Shown here one piece after another: positions 32,612 to 42,654 of a DNA stretch of 64,000 bases; positions within the stretch are counted from its first letter, which is position 1; the number at the start of each line of letters is the position of its first letter. Below the pieces are notes generated by a model. The model was not told the origin of the DNA. It searched no databases and saw only the letters and a list, made by a program, of their open reading frames with translations. The DNA is from an uncultured Myxococcales bacterium (GTDB lineage: Bacteria; Myxococcota_A; UBA9042): assembly GCA_903842345.1 (NCBI GenBank), contig CAIMLR010000036.1:372001-436000 (forward strand). Direction: 5' to 3'. The position numbers and the translations under genes were made by a program.

Positions 32612-33919
32612 ATGACGCAGTCCCGTCAGCAGAATTTGATCGCCGAACGGCAACGCGAGCTCGCGGCGCTGGCACGCAAGCGCTTGGGCTTTTGGCGGCG
32701 CATGGGCCGCTCCAACCGGCTGTTCCCGCGCAAGCTCGTCGTGACCCGCGAGGGCCGATGGATCATCGGCGTGACGTTGCTGCTCGGCGCCGCGGCGGTG
32801 AATACCGGCAACAATCTGCTCTACTTGCTGCTGAGTCTGGCGATTTCCGTGATCTCCATCAGCGGCATCTTGTCCGAGCTGTGCCTGGCCGATCTGGAAT
32901 TGACGCGTTGCTACCCGGCCGAAGTGCCCGCCAACACGGTCACGACGCTGCGGCTGGAAGTGCTCAACGCCAAGAATCGCGCGGCGCTGCACATTGAGGC
33001 GGGCGAACTCGTCGACTCGCCGAGCGTACTGGCGCGACCGGGCTACGTGCTGCATCTGGCGCCGCATGAACGCGGCCAAGCGTTTGGCGCCATCAAGCCG
33101 CTGCGGCGTGGGCCGGTGTCAACCGTCGGGCTGCTGCTGACCACGGCGTATCCCTTCGGCTTTGCCCGCAAGTCGCGGCTGTACGAAACGCCTGTCCAAC
33201 TGCTGGCGCTCGCAGGCGTGACGCCGGTGCTGTTGCCGTGGCGCGGGGCGGCGGCGCGCGGGGCCCAACACAGTTCCATTCGCGCCGGTCAGGGCGACGC
33301 GTTCCGCGGCTTGCGGGACGCCCGTCTGGGCGATGCGATGCGGGACATCCATTGGAAAGTCTCCGCGCGGCGGGAGCGGCTTGTGGCGCGCGAATGGGAG
33401 GCGGATGCCAGTCGCGTGGCGCTTGTGCGTTTTGTCCACGTGGCGCCGGGTCCATCCGACGACGTTGCCTCGCTGGATCGCGCGTGCGCCACCGTTGCGG
33501 GCCTGTGCGCGGCGCTGCTGGCCGATGGCCTCGCGGTCGGTCTGCAGACCCTGCAGGGCGATGTCCCGCCGGCGATGGACGCGACCGGCTTGGGCGACGC
33601 CCTGCAGCGCATCCGCCAGCACCTTGCGCACCTGGTGTTGGCCGATCGGCGACCGCCAGCGGATTGGGCGGTCGCGGATCCGGAATGGGCCAAGCTGGCA
33701 CTCGGTTGTGAGGAACGCGCGGCGCAGGTCGCCCGCGGTGAAGCCTTGGCGTGGCCGCCGCTGACCGCGATGGCCAAGGCGGAGATCTTCCTGGTCGCGT
33801 TCCAGAGCCGCGCGGAAGTGCTGACCCAAGGCCAAGCAGACGTGCGCGTCACGCTGGATGCCGACGGCGAGCTCCTGACCATCGCCCGTGTCGCCGATTT
33901 CAAAGTGGGGGCCGCGTGA
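32612..33919 (+). CDS. DUF58 protein with two N-terminal membrane helices
   Basis: GGAG upstream sets the ATG at 32612; the product is 435 residues. Two membrane helices (IIGVTLLLGAAAVNTGNNLLY; LLLSLAISVISISGILSEL) precede a beta domain. The DUF58 signature FRGLRDARLGDAMRDIHWK lies near 233-251, followed by ARRERLVAREWE. DUF58 proteins resemble von Willebrand type A domains and are usually encoded beside MoxR ATPases or transglutaminase proteins. Its stop overlaps the GTG start of the TgpA gene (GTGA), a strong sign of joint function. The molecular role is not established. Confidence 0.87.
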   Translation: MTQSRQQNLIAERQRELAALARKRLGFWRRMGRSNRLFPRKLVVTREGRWIIGVTLLLGAAAVNTGNNLLYLLLSLAISVISISGILSELCLADLELTRCYPAEVPANTVTTLRLEVLNAKNRAALHIEAGELVDSPSVLARPGYVLHLAPHERGQAFGAIKPLRRGPVSTVGLLLTTAYPFGFARKSRLYETPVQLLALAGVTPVLLPWRGAAARGAQHSSIRAGQGDAFRGLRDARLGDAMRDIHWKVSARRERLVAREWEADASRVALVRFVHVAPGPSDDVASLDRACATVAGLCAALLADGLAVGLQTLQGDVPPAMDATGLGDALQRIRQHLAHLVLADRRPPADWAVADPEWAKLALGCEERAAQVARGEALAWPPLTAMAKAEIFLVAFQSRAEVLTQGQADVRVTLDADGELLTIARVADFKVGAA

Positions 33920-36210
33920 ACGTCGCCTTCGCCCTCACCGCGGTCGCTTATGCCCTCGTCGCCGCGGCTTTCCTGCCCGTGGCGCTCTCAGGCGAAATTG
34001 GCGTCGCCTCGCCCGTGGCATTCCTGATCGCGATGGCCGCATCCTTGGCGCGCGATCCGCGGACGGCGACGCCGCGGCCGCTCACCGCGCGGATCTGGAC
34101 GGGTGCGCTGCTCGCCGCCGCCGCTGCGCTCGTGGCGTGGTCGTGGCAGGACAACAACTGGCTCCTGCACGCGCTGCAATTCGCTCTCCTGCTCACGGTC
34201 AGCCGGTTTTTCCAGCGCCGCTTCGCCAAGGACTTCCTGCAGCTCATGGCGCTGTCCTTCGTGATGCTGCTGGTCGGCGCCATCGTCAGTCCGGGTCCGG
34301 CTTTTGCCGCCGCGTTCCTCGTCTACACGGTCCTGACCATGTGGGGACTGACCCTGCTGCACCTGACCCGCGAGATCGAGATCCACACGCACACCGGTCC
34401 TGAGCATCTGACGCCGGAGCCACCGGGCAAGCGCCGCTGGTTTGGCTTGCGCAAGGCGCTGCCGCCGCCGCCGCCGAGCCCGTGGCCCGATGCGGCGGCG
34501 GACGAGAACGTGCTCGCGTGGCGTACCCGGCGGCTGCTGACCAAGCGGTTCCTCGCGGCGCTGAGCGGCATGGCGATGGGAATGCTCGTGATTTCCGCGC
34601 TGTTTTTCTTCCTGTTCCCGCGCATCGGCGTCGGTCTGCTGTTTGCCCAGACGCGCGGCCATTCCGTCACGGGCTTTGGCCTGGATGCGCAGTTGGGCAA
34701 CTTTGGCCAGATCAAGTCGTCGCCAGAAGTGGTGGCGCGCGTCAGCTTTCCAAAGGATCCCAAGCGCATGCAGGATCCGGTGCGGTTGCGCGGCGCGAGC
34801 TTTGAGAATTTTGTCGGCAACGGCTGGACGCGGCCGCAGGGCGATCCGACCGACCTGATGATGGACATGAACGGGCGGTACGTGGTGCCGTGGGCGGGCC
34901 ATCCGGATCCGCAAACCGAGCGCACGGTGCTTGTGGACGTCTATCTGGAGCCGCTGGGCCAGGACATCAAGGTGCTCTTCGCGCCGCCGCGGGCGCGCAC
35001 GGTGCAGATCCTCGACGCGACGTTTGACATGTACCGCGGGCGATCGCGGCGGGTGCGCGGAACGGAAGCGGGCGATTTGACGTACCGCGTGCGGTCGGCG
35101 CTGCTGAAGACCCAGCCGGACATGGCGCTGCACTACGCGGTGGAGGCGATCGAGCCCCTGAGCGACGCCACGGAAATGGCGCTCCTGCGCGCGGCGGACG
35201 ACGCGCCCAATGAGGACGTCGCGGATCGTTGGCTGGCAGTGCCACGGAGCCTGGATCCGCGGGTGGCGACGCTGGCAGCGCGACTGGTTGGAAAAGCGAC
35301 GACGCGGTACGACCGCGCGGCGACGCTGCAGGAGGCGCTGCGCACCGGCTGGACGTACTCGCTGGCAGGCGATCAGGATGATGCGAGGCCGCTCGCCGAC
35401 TTCCTGTTTGGCAAAAAGCACGGCCATTGCGAGTATTTTGCCACGGCGATGGCGCTGATGCTGCGCACACAGGGGATTCCGGCGCGCGTTGTGCACGGCT
35501 TTGCGGGCGGCGTGTACAACCCGTACGGCGAATACCGGATGATCCGCCAAGCCGACGCGCATTCCTGGGTCGAGGTCTACTTTGAAGGCGTGGGTTGGCG
35601 GACGTTTGACCCGACGCCGCCCGGCGGACAGGTGCCACCCGAGGATACGGGCATCGGCGCGGCGGTGCGCCAACTCGCCGACGGTGCGGCGATGCTGTGG
35701 TACCAGTGGATTGTCGAGTACGACCTGGAGCAACAAATCAACGTGGTCAAGGGCTTGGCCAACTTCCTGCCAAGCGGCGCGGCAATGGGCAATTGGGGCG
35801 TGCACCCGACCTCGCAGCAGCGCTCTGCGCGAACCAAGGCGCACGTGCAGAATTTCCTGCTGGCGGCTGGTGCGATCGCCGCGGTCGTGGGCCTGGGCTA
35901 CGGCCTCTGGTGGCTGTTGCGGCGGCGGATCCGCGACAAGACCTGGGATCGCAGCGTCCAGCGCGCAGCTTCAGCGCTGCAGCGGCAGTTGGTGCGCGTC
36001 AATCAGGGCCGCGCGCAGTGGGAAACCTGGGCGGCGGTCGCCAAGCGGCTGCAGGACGTGGACCGCGAAGTCAGCGAGTCGATCGGTGCTTTTGCCGTCG
36101 CCTACGACCGCGCTCGGTACGCCGCAGCCACCGGCGCCCCTGAACGCGCAGTCGCCCGCGCACGCGCGCAAGAGGCCGCCGCGCTCGCCCGCAAGCTGCG
36201 AAAACCTTAG
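33916..36210 (+). CDS. TgpA-type membrane transglutaminase-like protein
   Basis: The start is GTG overlapping the DUF58 stop; the product is 764 residues. Five or six membrane helices occupy the first 130 residues plus one near 215-235 (DUF3488/TgpA region). An external transglutaminase core follows: Cys about 504 in KKHGHCEYFATAMALMLR, His about 548 in ADAHSWVEVYF, Asp about 565 in GWRTFDPTPP. A further membrane helix (LLAAGAIAAVVGLGYGLWWLL) leads to a cytoplasmic tail with a DUF4129-like helical end. The catalytic triad is intact. Relatives are inner-membrane proteins with a periplasmic catalytic domain. The pair with DUF58 is widely conserved. Confidence 0.92.
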   Translation: MNVAFALTAVAYALVAAAFLPVALSGEIGVASPVAFLIAMAASLARDPRTATPRPLTARIWTGALLAAAAALVAWSWQDNNWLLHALQFALLLTVSRFFQRRFAKDFLQLMALSFVMLLVGAIVSPGPAFAAAFLVYTVLTMWGLTLLHLTREIEIHTHTGPEHLTPEPPGKRRWFGLRKALPPPPPSPWPDAAADENVLAWRTRRLLTKRFLAALSGMAMGMLVISALFFFLFPRIGVGLLFAQTRGHSVTGFGLDAQLGNFGQIKSSPEVVARVSFPKDPKRMQDPVRLRGASFENFVGNGWTRPQGDPTDLMMDMNGRYVVPWAGHPDPQTERTVLVDVYLEPLGQDIKVLFAPPRARTVQILDATFDMYRGRSRRVRGTEAGDLTYRVRSALLKTQPDMALHYAVEAIEPLSDATEMALLRAADDAPNEDVADRWLAVPRSLDPRVATLAARLVGKATTRYDRAATLQEALRTGWTYSLAGDQDDARPLADFLFGKKHGHCEYFATAMALMLRTQGIPARVVHGFAGGVYNPYGEYRMIRQADAHSWVEVYFEGVGWRTFDPTPPGGQVPPEDTGIGAAVRQLADGAAMLWYQWIVEYDLEQQINVVKGLANFLPSGAAMGNWGVHPTSQQRSARTKAHVQNFLLAAGAIAAVVGLGYGLWWLLRRRIRDKTWDRSVQRAASALQRQLVRVNQGRAQWETWAAVAKRLQDVDREVSESIGAFAVAYDRARYAAATGAPERAVARARAQEAAALARKLRKP

Positions 36211-36271
36211 GCTTGCCCGGCGGTTGTTGCGAAACGCGCCAAGAGAACGCACCATGTGTGCCGGAGGAAGG

Positions 36272-36997
36272 ATGCCACGCCCGGACCGCACAATCGCTTC
36301 TGCTGCGCTGCTCAGCGTCCTGCTGTCGGCGTTCTCGCCGCTGGCGTATGCCGCGCCCCCCAAGAAGGCCGCAGGCAAGCTCCAGACGGCGGAGACGCCC
36401 AGCACGGAGCAGGCGACAATCACGGTCTCCTCGCTGACGCGCGGCGCCAAGGTCTACCTGAACGACGAGGAAGTGGGCGAGGTGCCGCTCAAGGCGCCGC
36501 TCAAGGTCAAAGGCGGCGAGACTTACGCCGTGCGCGTCCAGAAGCGCGGCTACGCGCCGTACAGCGACACGGTGATGGCGGGCAGCGGCCAGAATTCCGA
36601 GGTCGAAGCTGATCTGGTCCCGACGATGGGCGTGCTGCGCATCAACTGCAACGTGCTCCGGGCGCGCGTGACGCTCGCGGGCAAGCCGATTGGCTTGACG
36701 CCCTTTGATGGCGACGTGCCGCCGGGCAAGCACGAACTCCGCATCGCCGCGCCGGGCTACCTGCAAGAGACGCGCGAGTTCCAAATCGAAGCGGGTCAAG
36801 AACAGTCGCTGGATATCGCGCTGGCCGCGGTTCCGGCAGCGATCGTCCAGGAGGACAAGTCGATCTTCGCGCGCTGGTGGTTCTGGACGGCGGTGGGCGC
36901 GGTCGTCGTCGGCGGCGTGACGGCTGGCGTCGTGGCAAGCCAAGGTCCCAAGCACGTGCCGGCGGGCGATGCGGATGCCCGCGTGCAGCTGCCCTAG
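36272..36997 (+). CDS. PEGA-domain protein with terminal membrane anchor
   Basis: GGAGGAAGG directly before the ATG at 36272 decides the start over an in-frame ATG at 36254. The 241-residue product has a signal peptide (ASAALLSVLLSAFSPLAYA). Two PEGA modules follow (GAKVYLNDEEVGEVPLKAPL; RARVTLAGKPIGLTPFDGDV with GKHELRIAAPGY), then a C-terminal anchor FARWWFWTAVGAVVVGGVTAGV. The anchor is strikingly like that of the PEGA protein at 22520. It lies 61 bases after the transglutaminase gene. Confidence 0.82.
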   Translation: MPRPDRTIASAALLSVLLSAFSPLAYAAPPKKAAGKLQTAETPSTEQATITVSSLTRGAKVYLNDEEVGEVPLKAPLKVKGGETYAVRVQKRGYAPYSDTVMAGSGQNSEVEADLVPTMGVLRINCNVLRARVTLAGKPIGLTPFDGDVPPGKHELRIAAPGYLQETREFQIEAGQEQSLDIALAAVPAAIVQEDKSIFARWWFWTAVGAVVVGGVTAGVVASQGPKHVPAGDADARVQLP

Positions 36998-37000
36998 CGG

Positions 37001-38425
37001 CTAGCCGTCGATGACGTCCACGGGGCTGCTGCTGGGGACGCGTTTGCGGCTGCCGGGCGTCTCGGCCACCGCAACTTCGCCTGAATCTTTCACGTGCTCG
37101 ACGTCGATCAGCACCACGCGGTTGTCGTCAGCTTCGCGCACCGTGATCACAAGGCCATCGACGCGCACGGTTTCGCCAATCTTCGGGACGCGGCCGAGCT
37201 GTTCGATGACAAACCCGCCAACCGTCGCGTAGCTGTGCGAATCCGGCAGCTCCAGGCCAATCTCCTGCGCGAAATCGCGGACTTCCGCCGTCGCATCGAC
37301 CGTCCAGGTGCCCTCGCCCGTGCTGCGAATCAGCGGCTCTTCCTGGTCGTATTCGTCGTAGATCTCGCCGACCAACTGCTCCAGCACGTCTTCCAGCGTG
37401 ACGATGCCCGCGGTACCGCCGTGCTCATCGACAACGATCGCCATATGCACGGATTCTTTCTGGAAATCCCGCAGCAACTCGGCCGCTTTTTGACTATCCG
37501 GCACAAACCGCGCCTCGTGGACGTGTTCCGCGAGATTGAACTGCCGCACGTCGCCGCGCAGCATGTGATCGACGAGATCCTTGGCGTAGAAGACGCCGAC
37601 GATCTTGTCCACGGACTTCTCATACACCGGAAAGCGCGAGAATTTCGTCGTCGTGATCAGGTGCGCGATCTGATCAAAGCCCGCGTCGACAGGCAAACCG
37701 TCGATCTTGGTCCGCGGCGTCATGATCGCGCGCACGGGCAGGTCCGCGAGTTCAAACACGCCTTGCAGCATGTCGCCCTGCTCTTCATTGATCATGCCGG
37801 ACTCGCTGCCGAGGCGGACCATGTCTTCAATCTGCTCTTCCGTGACCTGAAACGTCGTCGGCGTCGACGAACCGCCGAGCGCGCGCACGAAGCCCATCGC
37901 CACCCACGTCGCCAACCTCGTCAGCCAACGCGTCGCGAGATGAAACCACCAGACGATGTGCAGGCCCGGCAGGAAACGCTCGGGATGGTTGTTGGCCAGC
38001 GTCTTGGGCGCGATTTCAGCAAAAACCAGCACCATGAACGTCAGGAATGCGACCACACACGCTTCAGTCCAGGACGGATCGAGCGAATTGGCGTGCGCGA
38101 GGCGAAGCGCCAGCGAAGTCACAAGCGCGGAGGACAGGATATTGGCGAGCGTATTGCCAGCCAGCAGCGTCGTCAGCACGTGCGAGGGCTGGGTCAGCCA
38201 AAGCTCCAGCAGGCCGCGCGGCCCTTGACGGGTGTCGATCAGCTTGCGAATTCGCAATTCGCCCATGCCCGTGATGGCCGTTTCACTGCCCGCAAACAGG
38301 AAGGAAATGACGAGCGACAACAAAATCGCGAGGATGGACATCAGCCAATCGGGGGCGGCGAGGACGTCGGCCACGGAGAGCGCGCTGAGATGTGCGAGAC
38401 TACTAGCAGGGTAAGGGTCGGTCAT
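37001..38425 (-). CDS. CorC/HlyC-family membrane protein with CBS domains
   Basis: The 474-residue protein has an N-terminal CNNM (DUF21) domain with four membrane helices (about 25-200; FLFAGSETAITGMGELRIRK, LAGNTLANILSSAL, VFAEIAPKTLAN). A CBS pair follows (VRAIMTPRTKIDGLPVDAG; VHMAIVVDEHGGTAGIVTLED, LEQLVGEIYDE), and then a C-terminal CorC/HlyC transporter-associated domain (VGGFVIEQLGRVPKIGETVRVDGL). Members are implicated in magnesium/cobalt efflux or membrane integrity. All parts are intact. The start is ATG 38425; downstream it ends three bases from the convergent PEGA gene. Confidence 0.93.
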   Translation of the reverse strand: MTDPYPASSLAHLSALSVADVLAAPDWLMSILAILLSLVISFLFAGSETAITGMGELRIRKLIDTRQGPRGLLELWLTQPSHVLTTLLAGNTLANILSSALVTSLALRLAHANSLDPSWTEACVVAFLTFMVLVFAEIAPKTLANNHPERFLPGLHIVWWFHLATRWLTRLATWVAMGFVRALGGSSTPTTFQVTEEQIEDMVRLGSESGMINEEQGDMLQGVFELADLPVRAIMTPRTKIDGLPVDAGFDQIAHLITTTKFSRFPVYEKSVDKIVGVFYAKDLVDHMLRGDVRQFNLAEHVHEARFVPDSQKAAELLRDFQKESVHMAIVVDEHGGTAGIVTLEDVLEQLVGEIYDEYDQEEPLIRSTGEGTWTVDATAEVRDFAQEIGLELPDSHSYATVGGFVIEQLGRVPKIGETVRVDGLVITVREADDNRVVLIDVEHVKDSGEVAVAETPGSRKRVPSSSPVDVIDG

Positions 38426-38531
38426 GTCGCGGATCGGCTTGCCGAATCCCTATCGCCGCGAAGCTGCGCCGTGCCAACAAAATAACACGCTGTTGGGAGC
38501 TTCGCAATGATTTCAGCGACCAGCTGGCAAG

Positions 38532-38978
38532 TTACTGAATCGTGCAGACTTTGACGCCAGTTTGGAACGCCGTGGAGGTCTCCACGCACGCCGTGAAGCG
38601 CGGATTCACCTTCTGGCAGTCGGCCACGGACGTGCACTGGACGCCGCATTCCGACGCGCCGCCGCTCGGGGCTTTCAGGCACTTGAAGTGCACGTTGTTG
38701 GCCAGATCGTCGTCGACGTCGCAGGCCGAGTTGGTGCCGCAGCTGCAGTTCTTGGTGCAGACGCCCTCGGTCGTCGTGACGTGGCCGGCCAGCTGCATCG
38801 CGACTTTGTTGCAGTCGCCGTACAGGCAGTCCGCGTCCTTGGTGCAGCTCGCGCCGTGGACCGCGCCCTTGGTGTTGGTGATGTGCGGCGCGTTGGTGCA
38901 GGTGTAGTCGCCGCCGGCTGCGCCGTTGGTGTCACATCCCGCGAGGACGACGAACAGGATTGTCAGCGCCATCCGCAT
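38532..38978 (-). CDS. Small Cys-rich lipoprotein
   Basis: The start at ATG 38978 gives 148 residues with a lipoprotein signal ([11 protein letters not shown]). The mature part has 14-15 Cys in the pattern of disulfide-rich exported domains ([55 protein letters not shown]). The xxDADCxxG and VADCxxxxPRFTAC phrases recur in many myxobacteria-like Cys-rich lipoproteins. It begins four bases after the transglycosylase gene. No enzymatic motif seen. Confidence 0.72.
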   Translation of the reverse strand: MRMALTILFVVLAGCDTNGAAGGDYTCTNAPHITNTKGAVHGASCTKDADCLYGDCNKVAMQLAGHVTTTEGVCTKNCSCGTNSACDVDDDLANNVHFKCLKAPSGGASECGVQCTSVADCQKVNPRFTACVETSTAFQTGVKVCTIQ

Positions 38979-38982
38979 CCGG

Positions 38983-39810
38983 TTACCTCGCGTCGCGCAG
39001 TTGGTAGTAGAGGCGCAGAACCTTGCGCACGTAGTCGTCCGTCGCGGCGAACGGCGTGGCGTCCCGTCCAAGCACGCGCGTGGAGCCGGCGTGGTAGGCG
39101 GAAAGCACCTTGACCAGATCGCCGTCAAACCGGTTCGCCAGCACCCGCAGAAAACGCGCGCCGCCCAGGAGGTTCTGCGCCACGTCGTGGATGTCGTCGA
39201 CGCCCATCTCGCGCGCCGTCGCTGGCAGCAACTGCATCAGGCCAACGGCGCCCTTGTTGGAGAGGACGAGCGGATTGCCGCCCGATTCCGTCATCATCAC
39301 GGCGCGAATCAACTGCGGCGGCAGCTTGTAGCGCTGCGCGGCGGCGCCCACTTCATCCGCAAAGATGCCGCTGTCCAGCGGATCCTTGGGCGCGAGCGTC
39401 GGCCCATGCTTGGCGTTGTCGCGGTTGATCGTCGGCTGTGGAAGCGGGTCGGGAACCGGCGATGGCGGGAGCGAGTCGGTGTACGTCGGGCTGGCTTTGG
39501 CGAGGACCGTCGTCGCACCCGCACCGGCCAACGGCGCGCTGCCCGGTCGCGAGGACCAGTCGCAGCCCGGCGGCTCAATGACCTCCGCGTGACACCGCGA
39601 GCGGATCCACGCGGCGCTCCGGCCCTCGGAAAACAGCGCCTTGGCGTTCTTGATGGTGACGTCGCCGTTGCGGCCGCAGTCAAAGATGGCCTCCGTGCAC
39701 GGACGCGCGGACGCGACCGCGGGCAGCAGCACACCAAACGTCAGGATCATGGGCAGAAAACGCGACAGCCGGACCTCCGATTCTCCAACCCCCAAGTCTA
39801 CCGGATTCAT
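38983..39810 (-). CDS. Lytic transglycosylase (SLT/Slt70-like domain)
   Basis: The C-terminal domain (last 130 residues) is a clear SLT domain: [29 protein letters not shown] with catalytic Glu in [25 protein letters not shown] and [13 protein letters not shown]. The N-terminal half has a Cys pair and a Pro/Ser linker. The signal peptide is clear ([21 protein letters not shown]), but the start is not. ATG 39810 gives a 14-residue polar leader; a GGAGG lies inside the gene seven bases before an in-frame CTG, so a shorter product is possible. The enzyme should cleave peptidoglycan glycan strands in the periplasm. Confidence 0.85.
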   Translation of the reverse strand: MNPVDLGVGESEVRLSRFLPMILTFGVLLPAVASARPCTEAIFDCGRNGDVTIKNAKALFSEGRSAAWIRSRCHAEVIEPPGCDWSSRPGSAPLAGAGATTVLAKASPTYTDSLPPSPVPDPLPQPTINRDNAKHGPTLAPKDPLDSGIFADEVGAAAQRYKLPPQLIRAVMMTESGGNPLVLSNKGAVGLMQLLPATAREMGVDDIHDVAQNLLGGARFLRVLANRFDGDLVKVLSAYHAGSTRVLGRDATPFAATDDYVRKVLRLYYQLRDAR

Positions 39811-39837
39811 CCCCGTTCGCCACTTTCGGTTGTCGGA

Positions 39838-41484
39838 ATGGGGCCCGCCGTGGTACACGCGCCTCGCGAGGTGCCTGTGCCGCAAACCCCTTCTGACATT
39901 CAAGTCGCGCTCGTGGGCTTTGGCCCTTGGGGCCGCAATATCGCCCGCAATCTGGACGCCCTGGGCGCACTTGCCGTCATCTGTGATCCCGAGCCGGCGA
40001 GCCAGGCTGCGGCGCAGAAACAGTACCCGCACGTGCGTGTGGTTGCGACGCGCGACGAGGTTCCCGCCGACCTGGCCGTGGCGATCGCGGCCCCCGCCGC
40101 GCAGCACGCTGAACTGGCCCACTACTTCCTGCAGCGCAACCAACACGTGTTCGTCGAAAAGCCGCTGGCGCTGAACGTGGACGAATGTCCGCCGCTGATC
40201 GCACTGGCGCGCAAGAAACACCGCGTGCTGATGGTGGGCCATCTGCTGCAATACCACCCCGCCGTGAACAAGCTGGATCAGCTGATCCGCCAAGGCGCGC
40301 TGGGACGGCTGCTGTATTTCTACTCCAACCGCCTGAATCTGGGTCGGATTCGCCGCGAGGAAAACAGCCTCTGGTCGTTCGCGCCGCACGATATTTCCGT
40401 GATGCTGCGACTCGCCGGCGGCATGCCGAGCGAAGTCCACGCGACCGGCGGCTACTTTCTGCACCCGAAGATCGCCGATTCGACCGTGACGCACCTCAGC
40501 TGGGAGTCAGGCCTCCGCGCGCACATCTACGTGTCGTGGCTGCACCCGTTCAAGGAGCAGCGGCTCGTCGTTGTCGGTCAGGATGCGATGGCGCTGTTTG
40601 ACGATACGTTGCCGCTTGAGCAGAAGCTCGTGTTGTACCGCCACGGCGTGGACTGGAAAGACGGCGTGCCGGTGCCGCGCAAGGCCGAGCCGGAGCCGGT
40701 GGCGCTGCCCAACGACGAACCGCTGCGCTGCGAGATGCAGGCGTTTCTGGACGCGTGCGCGGGCACGGGCGCGCCGCTCTACACGGATGGCCAGGAGGGC
40801 ATGCGCGTGCTGCGCGTGCTCGATGCGGCGGAACAGTCGCTCACCCATGGCGGCGTGCCAGTGGCGCTGGCGGATCTGCCTTCGGAGCGCCATGCGGGCG
40901 TGACGATCCACCCGTCGGCGGTGGTCGGCGATGCGGCGCAGATCGGCGCGGGCAGCAAGATCTGGCACTTCAGCCACGTCATGGACGGCGCGGTCCTCGG
41001 CCGCAATTGCGTCGTCGGCCAGAACGGTTTTGTGCAAAGCGGCGCGGTCCTGGGCGACGACGTCCGGCTGCAGAACAACGTCTCGATCTACGACGGCGTC
41101 ACGCTCGGCGACGGCGTTTTCTGCGGCCCGTCGTGCGTGTTCACCAACGTGACGCGACCGCGCGCCACCGTCAGCCGCCGCGGCGAGTTCAGCGCCACGC
41201 CAGTCGGCCGCGGCGTGACAATCGGCGCCAACGCCACCATCGTCTGCGGGCACAGCATCGGCGAATACGCGTTCATCGGCGCGGGCAGCGTCGTCACCCG
41301 CGATGTCCCGGCGCATGCGCTCGTCACCGGCAACCCGGCGCGGGTCCGCGGCTGGGTCTGCACGTGCGGCGAGAAACTGCCCCTGGACGTGACGCTCCGC
41401 TCAGGCAGCGCCGCCACCTGCACCCGTTGCGGCAGCGCGTGGCAACACGACGGCGCGGGCCTCATTGCCGCGGAGAATGCCTGA
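39838..41484 (+). CDS. Fused sugar dehydrogenase and acetyltransferase (WlbA-WlbB)
   Basis: The 548-residue protein joins two enzymes. Residues about 20-340 are a Gfo/Idh/MocA dehydrogenase: Rossmann start [39 protein letters not shown]. These match WlbA-type UDP-N-acetylglucosaminuronic acid dehydrogenases. Residues about 355-520 are a left-handed beta-helix acetyltransferase ([68 protein letters not shown]), matching WlbB. A C-terminal zinc ribbon (CTCG ... CTRCG) ends it. The next gene is the matching aminotransferase, so the three activities make a UDP-diacetamido-uronic acid. A GTG at 39877 with GAGG before it is an alternative start. Confidence 0.88.
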   Translation: MGPAVVHAPREVPVPQTPSDIQVALVGFGPWGRNIARNLDALGALAVICDPEPASQAAAQKQYPHVRVVATRDEVPADLAVAIAAPAAQHAELAHYFLQRNQHVFVEKPLALNVDECPPLIALARKKHRVLMVGHLLQYHPAVNKLDQLIRQGALGRLLYFYSNRLNLGRIRREENSLWSFAPHDISVMLRLAGGMPSEVHATGGYFLHPKIADSTVTHLSWESGLRAHIYVSWLHPFKEQRLVVVGQDAMALFDDTLPLEQKLVLYRHGVDWKDGVPVPRKAEPEPVALPNDEPLRCEMQAFLDACAGTGAPLYTDGQEGMRVLRVLDAAEQSLTHGGVPVALADLPSERHAGVTIHPSAVVGDAAQIGAGSKIWHFSHVMDGAVLGRNCVVGQNGFVQSGAVLGDDVRLQNNVSIYDGVTLGDGVFCGPSCVFTNVTRPRATVSRRGEFSATPVGRGVTIGANATIVCGHSIGEYAFIGAGSVVTRDVPAHALVTGNPARVRGWVCTCGEKLPLDVTLRSGSAATCTRCGSAWQHDGAGLIAAENA

Positions 41485-42596
41485 TGGCTGTCCCACTTTT
41501 TGACCTCGCGCGCGTCCTGGAGCCGCTGCGGCCGCAACTGCACGCGGCGCTGGAGCGCTGCTTGACGCACGGCGTCTTTGTGCTCGGACCGGAAGTGCAG
41601 GCGTTTGAGAAGGCGTTTGGTGCCTACACCGGCGCCGAGCACGTCGTCGGCGTGTCGAGCGGTACGGACGCGCTCCTCCTGACGTTCATGGCGCTGGACC
41701 AAAAAGGCCTGCAGCCGGGCGATGAAGTCCTTTGCACGCCGTTCACGTTCATCGCGACCGCGACGTCGGTGCTGCGCGCCGGGCTGCGGCCGGTGTTTGT
41801 CGATCTGGCTCCCGGCAAATTCTATCCGGACGTCGAGCAGTTCCGCGCCGCGTGGACGCCGCGGACCAAGGCCGTGCTGAACGTGCACCTGTTTGGCGAG
41901 CCGCAGCCGCTGACGGGCTTGGCGGCGTTGTGCGCGGAGCGCGGCGCGCTGTTGATCGAAGATTGCGCGCAAGCCCACGGCGCCAGGCAGCCTGACGGCC
42001 GCTCCGTTGGCAAAGCCGGACTCGCCGGCGTGTTCAGCTTCTTCCCGGCCAAGAACCTCGGCGCGCTGGGCGACGGCGGCGCGGTCATCACGGACGACGC
42101 GGACCTCGCGCAGCGCGTGCGGGAAAAACGCCAGCACGGCGGCGCCGTTCGCTATCAGTTCAACCACCTCGGCGGCAATTTCCGGCTGGACGCGCTGCAC
42201 GCGGCGTTCCTGCAGGTCCTGCTGCCAGAGTTGGACGGTTGGGTGGCAAAACGTCGCGCGAATGCGGAAGCTTACGACGCGGCGTGGCACGATATCGGCG
42301 CGGATCGGCTAGCCTTGCCGGCGCTGACGCCGGGTCACGCGTGGAACCAGTACGTTGTGCGCACGCCGCGCCGCGACGAGCTCAAGGCTGCGCTGGAACG
42401 CGCCGGCATCGGCGTCGCGGTGTACTACCCTACTGCGCTGCACCAATTGGGCGCGCTGGCTGCGGCGCACCCGCCCGCGCACTTGCCTGAGACCGAGCAG
42501 GCGTGCAAGGAAGTGCTTGCGCTTCCGGTCTACCCAGGCCTGCGCCCGCAAGAACGGGACGAAGTAATCGACACGGTGCGGGCATTTTTTGCGTGA
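41484..42596 (+). CDS. wlbC: DegT-family sugar aminotransferase (WlbC/WbpE-like)
   Basis: The start ATG overlaps the previous stop (TGATG). The 370-residue protein is a DegT/DnrJ/EryC1 PLP enzyme: VGVSSGTDALLLTFMAL, DEVLCTPFTFIATATSVLRAG, LFGEPQPL, LIEDCAQAHGA. FSFFPAKNLGALGDGGAV carries the PLP-binding Lys. Motifs fit the WlbC/WbpE 3-keto aminotransferase that acts with WlbA and WlbB. The product is cytoplasmic and would supply a nucleotide sugar for O-antigen or capsule. It is intact at usual length. Confidence 0.9.
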   Translation: MAVPLFDLARVLEPLRPQLHAALERCLTHGVFVLGPEVQAFEKAFGAYTGAEHVVGVSSGTDALLLTFMALDQKGLQPGDEVLCTPFTFIATATSVLRAGLRPVFVDLAPGKFYPDVEQFRAAWTPRTKAVLNVHLFGEPQPLTGLAALCAERGALLIEDCAQAHGARQPDGRSVGKAGLAGVFSFFPAKNLGALGDGGAVITDDADLAQRVREKRQHGGAVRYQFNHLGGNFRLDALHAAFLQVLLPELDGWVAKRRANAEAYDAAWHDIGADRLALPALTPGHAWNQYVVRTPRRDELKAALERAGIGVAVYYPTALHQLGALAAAHPPAHLPETEQACKEVLALPVYPGLRPQERDEVIDTVRAFFA

Positions 42597-42654
42597 CCGC
42601 AACCTTCTAAGAGCCGGCAAGTGATGCCGTACCTACCCCATGGCGGAGAGACAG

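Noticed and set aside
42576-42600. Intrinsic terminator at the T-run
   Set aside because: The T-run encodes the final Phe codons of the aminotransferase and lacks a preceding stable stem.
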